Assembly: GCA_000027065.2 (NCBI GenBank)
Contig: FN543093.2
Coordinates: forward strand, 3,414,074-3,478,073
Length of the DNA stretch: 64,000 bases
Origin: Cronobacter turicensis z3032
GTDB taxonomy: Bacteria > Pseudomonadota > Gammaproteobacteria > Enterobacterales > Enterobacteriaceae
Direction: 5' to 3'
Shown here piece by piece: positions 1 to 7,052 of the stretch (position 1 is the first letter of the stretch; every line of letters begins with the position of its first letter). Below the pieces are notes generated by a model. The model was given only the letters and a program-made list of their open reading frames with translations, was not told the DNA's origin and ran no database searches. The position numbers and the translations under genes were made by a program.

Positions 1-39
1 TTCCAGAACGGCTGTTGTGGTTTTCTCTTTCAAATTCAT
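1..39 (-). CDS. Possible 5' end of a gene running off the left edge
   Basis: An ATG on the minus strand at 37-39 opens a frame of 13 codons (MNLKEKTTTAVLE) that stays open to the window edge. A GAG-containing purine patch lies about 8 bases upstream, a plausible ribosome binding site. The gene would be divergent from the effector gene at 241. Too little is visible to name a product, and the frame could be chance. Confidence 0.3.
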   Translation of the reverse strand, partial: MNLKEKTTTAVLE

Positions 40-240
40 AATCGATCTCATTTATTTTTAATAATGTAAGAAATTATCATCATTTGATATTTTCAGTCAT
101 AAGAGTTGATTTTAAGTATCCCTCATTACAGCCCCAAAAACCCGAGCAATATTCCCAATTGATTGCTATTGCAAACGACCACTAATTTCATCTCATCAAA
201 CAAAAATATCATCTCCAAAAAATTGAATGGAGACTGAAAG

Positions 241-630
241 ATGGCTTATATAGCAGTAACACCCCGCGCTTATATTGGAAAATCCGTAGGAAATGGCCAG
301 TGTGTCGCCTTTGCTCAGAGAGCAGCAAATATGCCGTATACGGTTGCGTGGCGACGTGGAGCGTTGGTTAAAGGAAACAAAAATATCGTTCCTGGAACAG
401 TGATAGCGACTTTTGATGGAAACAACCATTACGGTAATCATACAGATGGTCGTTCGCATGCCGCCATCTATCTCGGGCAGGATGCGAATGGCATTCAGAT
501 TCTGGATCAGTGGATAAAACATGATGGCGCGGGAATGTCTATACCCCACCCCGTCAGCCAGCGTACAATTTATTTCCGGCATGCGCCACGCGCGGAAAAC
601 AACGGGGATAATTATTATGTCGTGGAATAA
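241..630 (+). CDS. BPSL0067-family NlpC/P60-like amidase, putative antibacterial effector (copy 1)
   Basis: A 129-residue protein without signal peptide. Cys21 in the motif NGQCVAF and His73 in DGRSHAAIYLG are the expected catalytic Cys/His pair of an NlpC/P60-type peptidoglycan amidase. The size and motifs fit the BPSL0067 family; from memory this family is related to the Tae2 type VI secretion amidase effectors, which cut peptide crosslinks in the periplasm of rival cells. The last 14 bases overlap the start of the immunity gene, so the two are translationally coupled. The start is fixed by TGGAGA upstream and by agreement with the second copy near 39.5 kb (about 70% identical over the first 85 residues by eye). 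The upstream 200 bases are AT-rich, unlike the surrounding chromosome, which suggests transfer. No secretion genes are visible nearby; effector role is inferred. Confidence 0.8.
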   Translation: MAYIAVTPRAYIGKSVGNGQCVAFAQRAANMPYTVAWRRGALVKGNKNIVPGTVIATFDGNNHYGNHTDGRSHAAIYLGQDANGIQILDQWIKHDGAGMSIPHPVSQRTIYFRHAPRAENNGDNYYVVE

Positions 631-985
631 TACGTTACTGCTGAGTACAGCTGTGCTTATCTTTTCAGGCGCTGCCTGTGCCGGGAAAATAACATGCCCG
701 AACACGTTACAGAGTGCCTTAACCACGCACCGCTTAAATGATGCCAGTCTTTTCCAGGGACCGCCGGAAAAACACGGCGAGCTGATGCCTGATAATGACA
801 ACCGCATAGTCTGGACGCTGAAAGATTATCAGGCGTACGGAAAGAAAATGGATTTACCGCTCTGGCTGGTGTGTCGGTATGAAAACACAAACCATACCGT
901 TCAATTAAACGTGCCGGATAGCGCGAGTCAATGTAAGGCCGGATTAGGGGATAATAGCCCCCGGTTTTTCGCGTTGTGTGAATAA
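617..985 (+). CDS. STY0301-family periplasmic immunity protein (copy 1)
   Basis: A 122-residue protein starting with a Sec-type signal peptide (MSWNNTLLLSTAVLIFSGAACA, cleavage after about residue 22; a Cys at the end could also suggest a lipobox-like AAC, but the homologous copy lacks it). The mature part has four cysteines shared with the copy at 38923-39288, probably forming two disulfides, plus the shared blocks DASLF, GPPE, LMPDND and VWTLxDYQ. Its location directly behind and overlapping the amidase gene, and its export to the periplasm, fit an immunity protein that blocks the amidase there. The frame is open further upstream, but the ATG at 617 is chosen because it matches copy 2 and follows a GGGGAT patch within the effector's final codons. 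Confidence 0.75.
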   Translation: MSWNNTLLLSTAVLIFSGAACAGKITCPNTLQSALTTHRLNDASLFQGPPEKHGELMPDNDNRIVWTLKDYQAYGKKMDLPLWLVCRYENTNHTVQLNVPDSASQCKAGLGDNSPRFFALCE

Positions 986-1036
986 CCCCTTCCCGACCCG
1001 CTCGGCGATCAATATTAATCCCCGCCAGCGCCCCAT

Positions 1037-1068
1037 AAAAAAAGCGAGAGGGTATTACCCCGTCTCGC
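1037..1068 (-). terminator. Rho-independent terminator of the FIST chemoreceptor gene
   Basis: Stem arms GCGAGA (1044-1049) and TCTCGC (1063-1068) enclose a GGG/CCC-containing loop. Read on the minus strand the stem is followed by a run of seven T. It lies 40 bases after the stop of the chemoreceptor at 1108. Confidence 0.75.
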
Positions 1069-1107
1069 CTTTCAATAAACCCCGCGTTTTTCAGAACAAA
1101 CGAAAAA

Positions 1108-3054
1108 TTACTTCGCCAGCTCCTGCAACGTGCGCAGCTGAGCGACCGCTTCCTGCATCGCGTCCATCCCTTTGGCGACCACCTTCAGGCGGCCCAGGCT
1201 CTGGGCGACGTTTTCGCGCTCTTCGCTGGTCTGCTCGCTCATCGAGGCGATACGGTCCGCGGCTTCGATACTGCGGTCGGCCATGGTCTGAGTCGCGCTG
1301 ACCGTTTCCGTGGTGACCTGACGAATACGCGCAATCGTCTCGACAGACTCATTGATGCTGTGCGCCGTCGCCTCCGCCTGCTCGCGTGAAAGATGCGCCA
1401 GGCGGCGCACTTCGCCCGCAACCACGGCGAAACCGCGTCCGGATTCCCCGGCCCGCGCCGCTTCCACCGCGGCGTTAAGCGCCAGCAGGTTGGTCTGATC
1501 GGCGATAGAGCGGATCCCGCTGGTGATTTTGGTGATGCCGGCTGAAATGGTTTCCAGATCGTTCAGCCCCTGCTCCAGCCTGTCCTGCGCCTCACGGGTA
1601 TCGCGCGCGGCACTGCTCATGGAGCGGATATTGCCCTGCGCGATATCCAGCGTTTCCGTCTGCTGCGTCGTGGCGTGCTCCAGCAGCGGCAGCGTGGAGA
1701 GCAGCGGCGACAGCTCCTGCTGATAGCTGATGACCTGCTCAATCACCTGCGACTGCATGCGGTGCATCGCCTCCCAGCGGCGCAGCGTGCGCTGCGCATA
1801 GTGGGCCGCGTAGGCCGCGTATTCCACCGGGAACTGACTCATCGCCTGGTTAGGCTTATCGAAGAACACCAGCGCGGAGAGCGTCTGGTTGATAGGCACC
1901 CCGAGGATCTCCCCAAAGCTTGAGAAGCCCGCCGCCGGGATCTTGCGGAAGAAATCGGCGCGCGGCAACGTGCCGAGGTTGTTCATACGGCGCAGTACGC
2001 AGTCGTTGAGCAGCATCCCGGCCGGTTTGCCGTAGCGACGCGTAAAGTCCTGCCAGTCGTGGTCAGTGTGCGCGACAAAATCGGTCGCTTTCATCAGGTA
2101 CAGCCTGTCGCCAAACTCCAGATCGCAGAAGAAACGGATCTGTGAGGACTCAATCTGCGCCACGGAGCGAATAAAGAAATCATCGCCCACTTTGACCGCG
2201 AAGGTGTAACCCTCCAGCGCCTGCCCGAGCTGATCGGGTTTGCAGTTGAGCTGGCTTGCCAGATACGACGTAATGGGCTGCTGTTGATCCTTCGCGTCAA
2301 ACAGCGACGTGACGGTGCGCGCGACCGGATCGGCCTGCGCCACCAGCCAGCTTTTGTCGGTCGGCTGGAAGTTCTGGCTTTTGAATGGCGCGAAGGATTT
2401 GCCTGGCGCCATTTCACACAGAATGACAATCGCGCGGCCGTCCATCATGCGTCCATTGACGCTCATCCAGGTGCCGCTGAAATCGAGCTTGCCGCCCGCC
2501 GCCCCGCCGACAGCGAGACACGGGAAACGCCCGGATTTATACCAGGCCTGCATCAGGAAACCTTCGGAGGCGGCGAGTCCGTCGCAATAAATCATCGCAA
2601 ACGTACGGTCGGCGCTGAGCGGCATCTGCACGTCGAGCGCGCTGAGATCGCGCGAAATCGCCTGCACGCGCTGCGCGGCGCCCGGAATGCGGGTGTGCAG
2701 ATCGACAGAATGCACTTCGTGGCGACCAATCAGCGCTTTGGGCAGCAGCAGCCAGCTCCCTTCGTCGCCTTCCAGATCGCAATAGACCGTCGCTTTATCC
2801 TGCTGGCACAGCGTGCCGGTGGAGGAAAGCACGAGTACGGTGCGTTCCGGCGTGGCGAAGCGCTGCCAGACCTGACTGACAGCATGAAAATTCGCATTGG
2901 GCGGTACAAATACCATCAAGATGCCCGGCTTATCCGGCACGCCCGCGTCTCGTAACGATGTGGGTAGTTTCTGACAGCGATACACACCGCTACGGGGGCT
3001 TTGCGCCGAAAATGTCCGTCCTGGACCCGTTATTAATGTTGACAGGATCCCCAT
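1108..3054 (-). CDS. Soluble methyl-accepting chemotaxis protein with FIST sensor domain
   Basis: A 648-residue protein with no signal peptide or membrane segments. Residues about 30-230 look like a FIST N domain and about 235-370 like FIST C, domains thought to bind small ligands such as amino acids. The C-terminal third is a chemoreceptor signalling hairpin; its highly conserved tip ([20 protein letters not shown] onward) sits near 515-555. There is no NWETF-type tether for CheR/CheB. The start at 3054 has GAGG six bases upstream. It is a single-gene unit with its own terminator, and a perfect sigma-28 type -10 (GCCGATAA) lies upstream, consistent with co-expression with flagellar genes. 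Ligand unknown. Confidence 0.85.
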   Translation of the reverse strand: MGILSTLITGPGRTFSAQSPRSGVYRCQKLPTSLRDAGVPDKPGILMVFVPPNANFHAVSQVWQRFATPERTVLVLSSTGTLCQQDKATVYCDLEGDEGSWLLLPKALIGRHEVHSVDLHTRIPGAAQRVQAISRDLSALDVQMPLSADRTFAMIYCDGLAASEGFLMQAWYKSGRFPCLAVGGAAGGKLDFSGTWMSVNGRMMDGRAIVILCEMAPGKSFAPFKSQNFQPTDKSWLVAQADPVARTVTSLFDAKDQQQPITSYLASQLNCKPDQLGQALEGYTFAVKVGDDFFIRSVAQIESSQIRFFCDLEFGDRLYLMKATDFVAHTDHDWQDFTRRYGKPAGMLLNDCVLRRMNNLGTLPRADFFRKIPAAGFSSFGEILGVPINQTLSALVFFDKPNQAMSQFPVEYAAYAAHYAQRTLRRWEAMHRMQSQVIEQVISYQQELSPLLSTLPLLEHATTQQTETLDIAQGNIRSMSSAARDTREAQDRLEQGLNDLETISAGITKITSGIRSIADQTNLLALNAAVEAARAGESGRGFAVVAGEVRRLAHLSREQAEATAHSINESVETIARIRQVTTETVSATQTMADRSIEAADRIASMSEQTSEERENVAQSLGRLKVVAKGMDAMQEAVAQLRTLQELAK

Positions 3055-3117
3055 GGTGGCCTCTTTTTATCTCTATTTTTCAAATTATTCAGAGAAAAAC
3101 GCCTCTCTGCCCCTCTG

Positions 3118-3125
3118 TTATCGGC
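3118..3125 (-). promoter_or_regulatory. Possible sigma-28 (FliA) -10 element for the FIST chemoreceptor
   Basis: GCCGATAA on the minus strand matches the FliA -10 consensus exactly, about 63 bases before the start codon. The expected TAAAGTTT at the -35 position is not recognisable, so only half of the promoter is supported. Confidence 0.3.
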
Positions 3126-3290
3126 AAAAGTTTCGATTAAAACAGTTCATTTCCTAAAATATTGTTAAGCGTGAGTAAACCCGCACACTTTGTACGCAAT
3201 AAAAATGCAACATAACGGTTAAAGCGTGAGCACGTTCGCAATGGCGTAACATGCTGATAAAGGAGGTGAGAAACGGCAGGGAAAATGCAT

Positions 3291-3312
3291 AAAAAAACCC
3301 GCCGTAGCGGGT
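3291..3312 (-). terminator. Terminator of yqaE
   Basis: ACCCGC-CGTA-GCGGGT hairpin (3297-3312) followed on the minus strand by seven T, 18 bases after the yqaE stop. Confidence 0.8.
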
Positions 3313-3329
3313 CCGTATAAGTGCGGGGG

Positions 3330-3488
3330 TTAGTTTTTGGTTTGCACCCAGAAGGCGTGGATCAGGCCCGGGAAATAACCGAGCAGCGTCAGGATGATGT
3401 TGATGATAAACGCCCCGCCCAAACCTTTCCCGATCAGTACGCCAAGCGGCGGAAGTAGGATAGTAAAAACGACTCTCCAGAATCCCAT
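3330..3488 (-). CDS. yqaE: YqaE/Pmp3-family small membrane protein
   Basis: A 52-residue protein: MGFWRVVFTILLPPLGVLIG then KGLGGAFIINIILTLLGYFP and a short tail ending QTKN. Two hydrophobic segments separated by a KG turn, with the PPLGV and LTLLGYFPG motifs, are diagnostic of the Pmp3/YqaE proteolipid family, small inner-membrane proteins linked to membrane potential and salt or cold stress. AGGAG lies seven bases before the ATG. Single-gene unit ending in a strong terminator. Product family is secure; exact physiological role is not known from sequence. Confidence 0.92.
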   Translation of the reverse strand: MGFWRVVFTILLPPLGVLIGKGLGGAFIINIILTLLGYFPGLIHAFWVQTKN

Positions 3489-3715
3489 AGTTACTCCTGT
3501 ATTGTTTTTGCAGGTTTTGTAAGTGACTTATTTTTATTAAGTTTAGTCGCTGAACCGCAAAGCGCCACCTTGCATACAGGACTTTACCTGGCCTAACGCG
3601 GCTATACAGACCGCGATCGCTCCCCCTTTTCCAGCAAAGCGCGGGCTGGCGGTTGTCGGTGAACGCGATGGTGGGCTACTGTTACAGAAACCCTATGAAT
3701 AAACAGGAGGTCATC

Positions 3716-3895
3716 ATGTTTGCAGCAGGCGATATCGTGCAACCGCGTCTGGGCGGCCCGAAGCTTAAAGTGATCGAAGTGCATGGCGATCAGATTGTCG
3801 CGGTGCGCCCGGATGACGAACAGGGCGAGAAAGTGACGCTGAAAGCCGCCGACGTGGCGCTGTATCAAGAAGACGGCGATTTCGGGGTGTGTTGA
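3716..3895 (+). CDS. DUF2158 (YodC-like) small protein
   Basis: A 59-residue protein beginning MFAAGDIVQPRLGGPKLKV. The GDxVxxxxGGPxMxV opening and a C-terminal aromatic/acidic tail are typical of the DUF2158/YodC family, small beta-rich proteins of unknown function. The frame extends 21 codons upstream, but AGGAGG at 3705-3710 sits at ideal distance from the ATG at 3716, so that start is chosen. Stands alone between yqaE and a repeat element. Confidence 0.75.
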   Translation: MFAAGDIVQPRLGGPKLKVIEVHGDQIVAVRPDDEQGEKVTLKAADVALYQEDGDFGVC

Positions 3896-3931
3896 TTCGA
3901 AAGCCGCGCCCGTGTTGGGTGGCGGTGTTTC

Positions 3932-3998
3932 AGGGTGGGTGCGCTTCGCTTACCCACCCTACGATTTACCTCTGGCGGATAAGCGAAATGCATCCGCC
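3932..3998. repeat. Repetitive extragenic palindromes (two units, GGGTGCGCTTCGCTTACCC family)
   Basis: Unit one (3932-3960) has arms AGGGTGGGT and ACCCACCCT around GCGCTTCGCTT. Unit two (3974-3998) is a diverged member with arms GGCGGAT and ATCCGCC around AAGCGAAATGC. The same family recurs near 13.9, 42.9 and 62.7 kb, always between genes. The pair sits between the DUF2158 gene and the convergent gene ending at 3999, whose stop codon abuts the second unit. Confidence 0.8.
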
Positions 3999-4307
3999 TT
4001 ACCTTACATTACCCGTACTTTCCCTGAACACCTGCTCGCTGAGCTGGTGATAAAATCCCAGAATCTCCTTAAGTAATTCCTGAATCTCTTCATCAGGCCA
4101 CGCCGCCAGCGGGCGCGCCTGCGGTGCGCTGAAATGCGCGCGCAACTGGTAAAGCGGGCATTGAAGTGCCTCAGGCAGCGCGCCTGGCTGGATGTCGATG
4201 AGGGTTTCAAACCAGAAGCGCCGCAGCTTTTTGCGCAGCTCTCCTTCGCGCGCGAGCGCCATAATGCCCCGCTCAACCTGATATAAAACGTCGCTGATTG
4301 CGTCCAT
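3999..4307 (-). CDS. Hypothetical protein, 102 residues
   Basis: I do not recognise this protein. It is predicted to be soluble and largely helical, rich in Leu, Glu and Arg, with several Trp/Phe (RRFWFETL, GFYHQL) and no signal peptide or membrane segment. An overlapping frame at 4004-4345 on the same strand is an alternative, but this one has the more natural composition for the region. No ribosome binding site is decisive: the sequence before the ATG at 4307 reads GCCATTACC. No operon partner; the next gene upstream is 500 bases away. Confidence 0.5.
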   Translation of the reverse strand: MDAISDVLYQVERGIMALAREGELRKKLRRFWFETLIDIQPGALPEALQCPLYQLRAHFSAPQARPLAAWPDEEIQELLKEILGFYHQLSEQVFRESTGNVR

Positions 4308-4345
4308 GGTAATGGCTGATACTCGTTAAAAAAACCGGCGGGCAT

Positions 4346-4831
4346 TATCCGGCAGCGCCTGCGTGAATGGGCTGAATAATAGTTAAAGCCGTTTTACGGC
4401 AGGCTAATCATATTCATCGCACCGATGATATCGGCGGTGATGCCTGAACCGCCCCCCAGGTCGTCCTTTAAAAACAGCATAAATAACTGCTTTTTAGGTT
4501 AATGCGCTATCTGAAACTCCACAGCATGCCACAAAACCGCCCTGCGAAAAATTCTCTGCCGCTTACGGCTCGACACCGTCGCCTCAAAAGAAATAATCCT
4601 TTGAAATTAAATGAAAAATCCGCAAGCGCCGCTAAAAAATAGCGAAGTGCCGCACGCTTTTGAATTTACAGAGGATTTTATGGACAAAGCGGCGATAAAT
4701 AAAAATTTATCGCTAATTGAAAGCAATAAGGCAGCCATATACTCTATCATCTACGCAAAATGCCAGGCATATCGCCAGCATACCCCTTACCTTTCCCATT
4801 TTCCCTGTTGATGAGCCAGGAGCTTAATTCG
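4346..4831. other. Intergenic region upstream of alaE with a 9-bp dyad
   Basis: No gene is supported. A 66-codon frame at 4611-4811 is AT-rich, lacks a ribosome binding site and resembles nothing known to me. The stretch 4692-4713 is a perfect inverted repeat (GCGATAAAT, four A, ATTTATCGC). Just after it are TTGAAA (4717-4722) and TATACT (4738-4743), a possible promoter for alaE though with a short 15-base spacer. The dyad could be an operator for that promoter. Confidence 0.45.
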
Positions 4832-5281
4832 ATGTTTTCGCCGCATTCTCGCCTGCGTCACGCCGTAGCGGACACCTTTGCCATGGTAGTGTATTGCTCC
4901 GTCGTGGGGATGATGATTGAAATATTCGTCTCAGGAATGAGCTTCGAACAATCGCTCTCCTCACGTCTGGTCGCGATCCCGATCAATATGGTGATTGCCT
5001 GGCCTTACGGGCTCTATCGCGATGCGGTTATGCGCTTTGCCGCGCGCATCGGTAAAGGCCGCCTGGTGAAAAACATCGCAGACGTCATCGCCTATATTAC
5101 CTTTCAGTCGCCGGTGTACGCCGCCATCCTGCTGTTCGTCGGCGCGGATATCCCGCAGATTATCGCCGCGGTGAGCTCCAATATCGTGGTATCGATGATG
5201 ATGGGGGCGGCTTACGGGTATTTCCTCGATTATTGCCGCCGTCTGTTCCGGGTAAGCCCCGCCGCGCCGGTCAGCGCGTAG
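4832..5281 (+). CDS. alaE: L-alanine exporter AlaE
   Basis: A 149-residue inner-membrane protein, the same length as E. coli AlaE (YgaW). It starts [20 protein letters not shown] and has four hydrophobic segments; motifs [25 protein letters not shown] and [17 protein letters not shown] match the family almost word for word. AlaE exports L-alanine to avoid toxic build-up during peptide catabolism. The open frame begins upstream at 4760, but the ATG at 4832 matches the family start and has AGGAG ten bases before. Convergent with ygaC. Confidence 0.95.
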   Translation: MFSPHSRLRHAVADTFAMVVYCSVVGMMIEIFVSGMSFEQSLSSRLVAIPINMVIAWPYGLYRDAVMRFAARIGKGRLVKNIADVIAYITFQSPVYAAILLFVGADIPQIIAAVSSNIVVSMMMGAAYGYFLDYCRRLFRVSPAAPVSA

Positions 5282-5298
5282 GCCTGAGAAGGGACGGT

Positions 5299-5643
5299 TT
5301 ACTGCGGTTCGCCAAATAAGCCGTTCAGATAACGCTCCAGCGCCATGCGGGAGCTGAATCCCAGCGGGATGCCGTAATGCTCCTGCGCGTCGCCGCCAAG
5401 CCACAGCGGAAACTGCTGGTAGTGATCGCAGGTTTTCATATCTGAAGCCGGGTCCGCCAGCGACTGGCTGCGCTCCCTGAGCGTCGGGTGAATAATCAGC
5501 GCCGTACGCCCCATCCGCGCTTCACGATTCACATAGACATAATTCTCGCCGCGACGATAACCATAAGTTTTTGGCGTCACCACATCCATGGTAAACCCTG
5601 CCTTCTCCAGTACGCGCGCCACCTCATCGGGTCGTAAATACAT
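5299..5643 (-). CDS. ygaC: YgaC, DUF2002 family protein
   Basis: A 114-residue soluble protein starting [20 protein letters not shown], with the family blocks [17 protein letters not shown] and ALIIHPTL. Its place between alaE and ygaM matches E. coli. The family has a small alpha-beta fold of unknown function; in E. coli the gene is reported under Fur control, but I see no convincing Fur box upstream here. Convergent with alaE, divergent from ygaM. Confidence 0.92.
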   Translation of the reverse strand: MYLRPDEVARVLEKAGFTMDVVTPKTYGYRRGENYVYVNREARMGRTALIIHPTLRERSQSLADPASDMKTCDHYQQFPLWLGGDAQEHYGIPLGFSSRMALERYLNGLFGEPQ

Positions 5644-5765
5644 AAATTTTCCTCATCTGCTTCAGCTGCGGGGAAACCTTACATTAGGAGGAATAGCAGG
5701 GCTTTCGGAAAAGTCCAGAAAGGGCGCCCAACGGCCCCACGCGCCGGAGCGGCTCACATTTTGTT

Positions 5766-5772
5766 CTATACT
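5766..5772 (+). promoter_or_regulatory. Candidate -10 element for ygaM
   Basis: CTATACT, 34 bases before the ygaM start, matches the extended -10 favoured by RpoS. There is no clear TTGACA-like -35, which is typical of RpoS-dependent promoters. ygaM of E. coli is known as a stationary-phase gene, so the reading is reasonable. Confidence 0.4.
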
Positions 5773-5805
5773 GTGATCAAGTAAACACAAAAAAGGGAGA
5801 GCGTT

Positions 5806-6132
5806 ATGTTTAACCGAATGACCCGTAGTGACGTGAACGATGGCGTGGATGACATCAACCAAGACATTAACCGCCTTGCCGATACGCTGGAAGGCGTACT
5901 GAAATCCTGGGGCAGCGACGCCAAAGGTGAAGCTGACGTGGCGCGCCGTAAAGCGGAATCCCTGCTGCGTGAAACCCGTGCGCGTATGCACGGCAGAAGC
6001 CAGGTCTCGCAGGCGGCCCGCGACGCGGTAAGCTGCGCTAGCACATTCGTGCGTGAACGCCCGCTAAGCAGCCTTGGCATTGGCGCGGCCGTCGGTATCT
6101 TCCTCGGCGCGCTGCTCATTACCCGTCGCTAA
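5806..6132 (+). CDS. ygaM: YgaM, DUF883 family membrane-anchored protein
   Basis: A 108-residue protein. Residues 1-75 are a charged amphipathic helix region (NDGVDDINQDINRLADTLEG) and 85-105 form one C-terminal membrane anchor (SSLGIGAAVGIFLGALLI) ending in RR. This is the ElaB/YqjD/YgaM layout of DUF883 proteins, which tether ribosomes to the inner membrane in stationary phase (shown for YqjD and ElaB; inferred here). GGGAG lies before the ATG. An RpoS-like -10 precedes the gene. Confidence 0.92.
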   Translation: MFNRMTRSDVNDGVDDINQDINRLADTLEGVLKSWGSDAKGEADVARRKAESLLRETRARMHGRSQVSQAARDAVSCASTFVRERPLSSLGIGAAVGIFLGALLITRR

Positions 6133-6288
6133 TCTGAAGCACGGTTCAATGCCTCTTCCCCGGCCTCGCCGGGGAACAGTTTCTCTGTCAGTCTCTTTTC
6201 GTCCTCTTCCCTCGTCCTGATAAGCTTTTTTCGCCCCCGCTGGCGGCCTGCATGCGTTTGCATGGCGTTGAGGCTCCGAATGGCATAA

Positions 6289-6335
6289 ACCCTATATATT
6301 GCGTAGTTGAAAGTTATCATAACTACATCTAGTAT
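6289..6335 (+). promoter_or_regulatory. Two NrdR boxes upstream of nrdHIEF
   Basis: Box 1 is ACCCTATATATTGCGT (6289-6304) and box 2 TAACTACATCTAGTAT (6320-6335); against the NrdR consensus ACACWAYATSTWGYGT they match at about 14 and 13 of 16 positions. Their starts are 31 bp apart, three helical turns, the arrangement NrdR needs for cooperative repression when (d)ATP is high. They lie 74-120 bases before nrdH, where its promoter should be. Confidence 0.75.
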
Positions 6336-6408
6336 CTTTCTTATCAGATAACCCCAATCAACACTGCCTCGCGGTGGTGATTTTAACCTATTGATGAGAA
6401 TACGAATC

Positions 6409-6654
6409 ATGCGCATAACTATTTACACAAGAAATGATTGCGTCCAGTGTCACGCCACTAAACGCGCGCTGGAGAGCCGCGGGATCGCGTTTGACACCAT
6501 CAATCTCGACGAACAGCCGGAAGCTATCGATACGCTGCGCGCCCAGGGTTTTCGCCAGTTGCCAGTGGTGATGACCGATGCCCTGAGCTGGAGCGGTTTT
6601 CGCCCGGACATGATTAACCGCCTGCGCGCGGACTCGCTTGCGGCGAACGCATGA
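6409..6654 (+). CDS. nrdH: NrdH glutaredoxin-like electron donor
   Basis: An 81-residue protein, same length as E. coli NrdH. The redox motif CVQC (residues 11-14) follows the opening [10 protein letters not shown], and the C-terminal WSGFRPDM motif is the NrdH hallmark. NrdH, reduced by thioredoxin reductase, supplies electrons to the class Ib ribonucleotide reductase. The frame is open six codons upstream, but the ATG at 6409 matches the family. The stop overlaps the nrdI start by four bases (ATGA), indicating coupling. Confidence 0.95.
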   Translation: MRITIYTRNDCVQCHATKRALESRGIAFDTINLDEQPEAIDTLRAQGFRQLPVVMTDALSWSGFRPDMINRLRADSLAANA

Positions 6655-7052
6655 GCGCCCTGATTTACTTCTCCAGCCGCTCGGAAAATACCCACCGGTT
6701 TATCGCGCGGCTGGGGCTTCCGGCGGCGCGTATTCCCCTGGAAGACCGCGAGCGGCTGCGGGCGGACGAGCCTTATATCCTGGTGGTGCCGTCCTACGGC
6801 GGCGGCGGAACCGCTGGCGCCGTGCCGCGCCAGGTTATCCGTTTTCTCAACGAGGAACATAATCGCGCGCTGCTGCGCGGGGTGATCGCCGCGGGCAACC
6901 GCAATTTCGGCGAAGGATTTTGCCGCGCGGGCGACGTCATCGCCCGCAAATGCCAGGTGCCGTTTCTCTATCGCTTCGAGCTGATGGGCACCGGGCAAGA
7001 CATCGAAAACGTACGTAAGGGAGTGAGCGAATTTTGGCAACGACAACATTAA
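6651..7052 (+). CDS. nrdI: NrdI flavodoxin-like cofactor maturase
   Basis: A 133-residue flavodoxin-fold protein. [10 protein letters not shown] is the FMN phosphate loop and [14 protein letters not shown] plus AAGNRNFG are flavin-contact loops of NrdI. NrdI feeds oxidant to the dimanganese centre of NrdF to make the tyrosyl radical. It overlaps nrdH by four bases and nrdE by nineteen. Family length is about 136. Confidence 0.95.
   Translation: MSALIYFSSRSENTHRFIARLGLPAARIPLEDRERLRADEPYILVVPSYGGGGTAGAVPRQVIRFLNEEHNRALLRGVIAAGNRNFGEGFCRAGDVIARKCQVPFLYRFELMGTGQDIENVRKGVSEFWQRQH

Noticed and set aside
3141..3148. A full sigma-28 promoter for the FIST receptor
   Set aside because: The -10 is perfect, but the sequence at the -35 position is TGTTTTAA rather than TAAAGTTT; kept only as a low-confidence -10.
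4611..4811. A 66-codon plus-strand frame before alaE
   Set aside because: No ribosome binding site, AT-rich, no resemblance, and it overlaps the probable alaE promoter and dyad.
6129..6416. A 95-codon minus-strand frame between ygaM and nrdH
   Set aside because: It covers the NrdR boxes and the nrd promoter and has no recognisable features.
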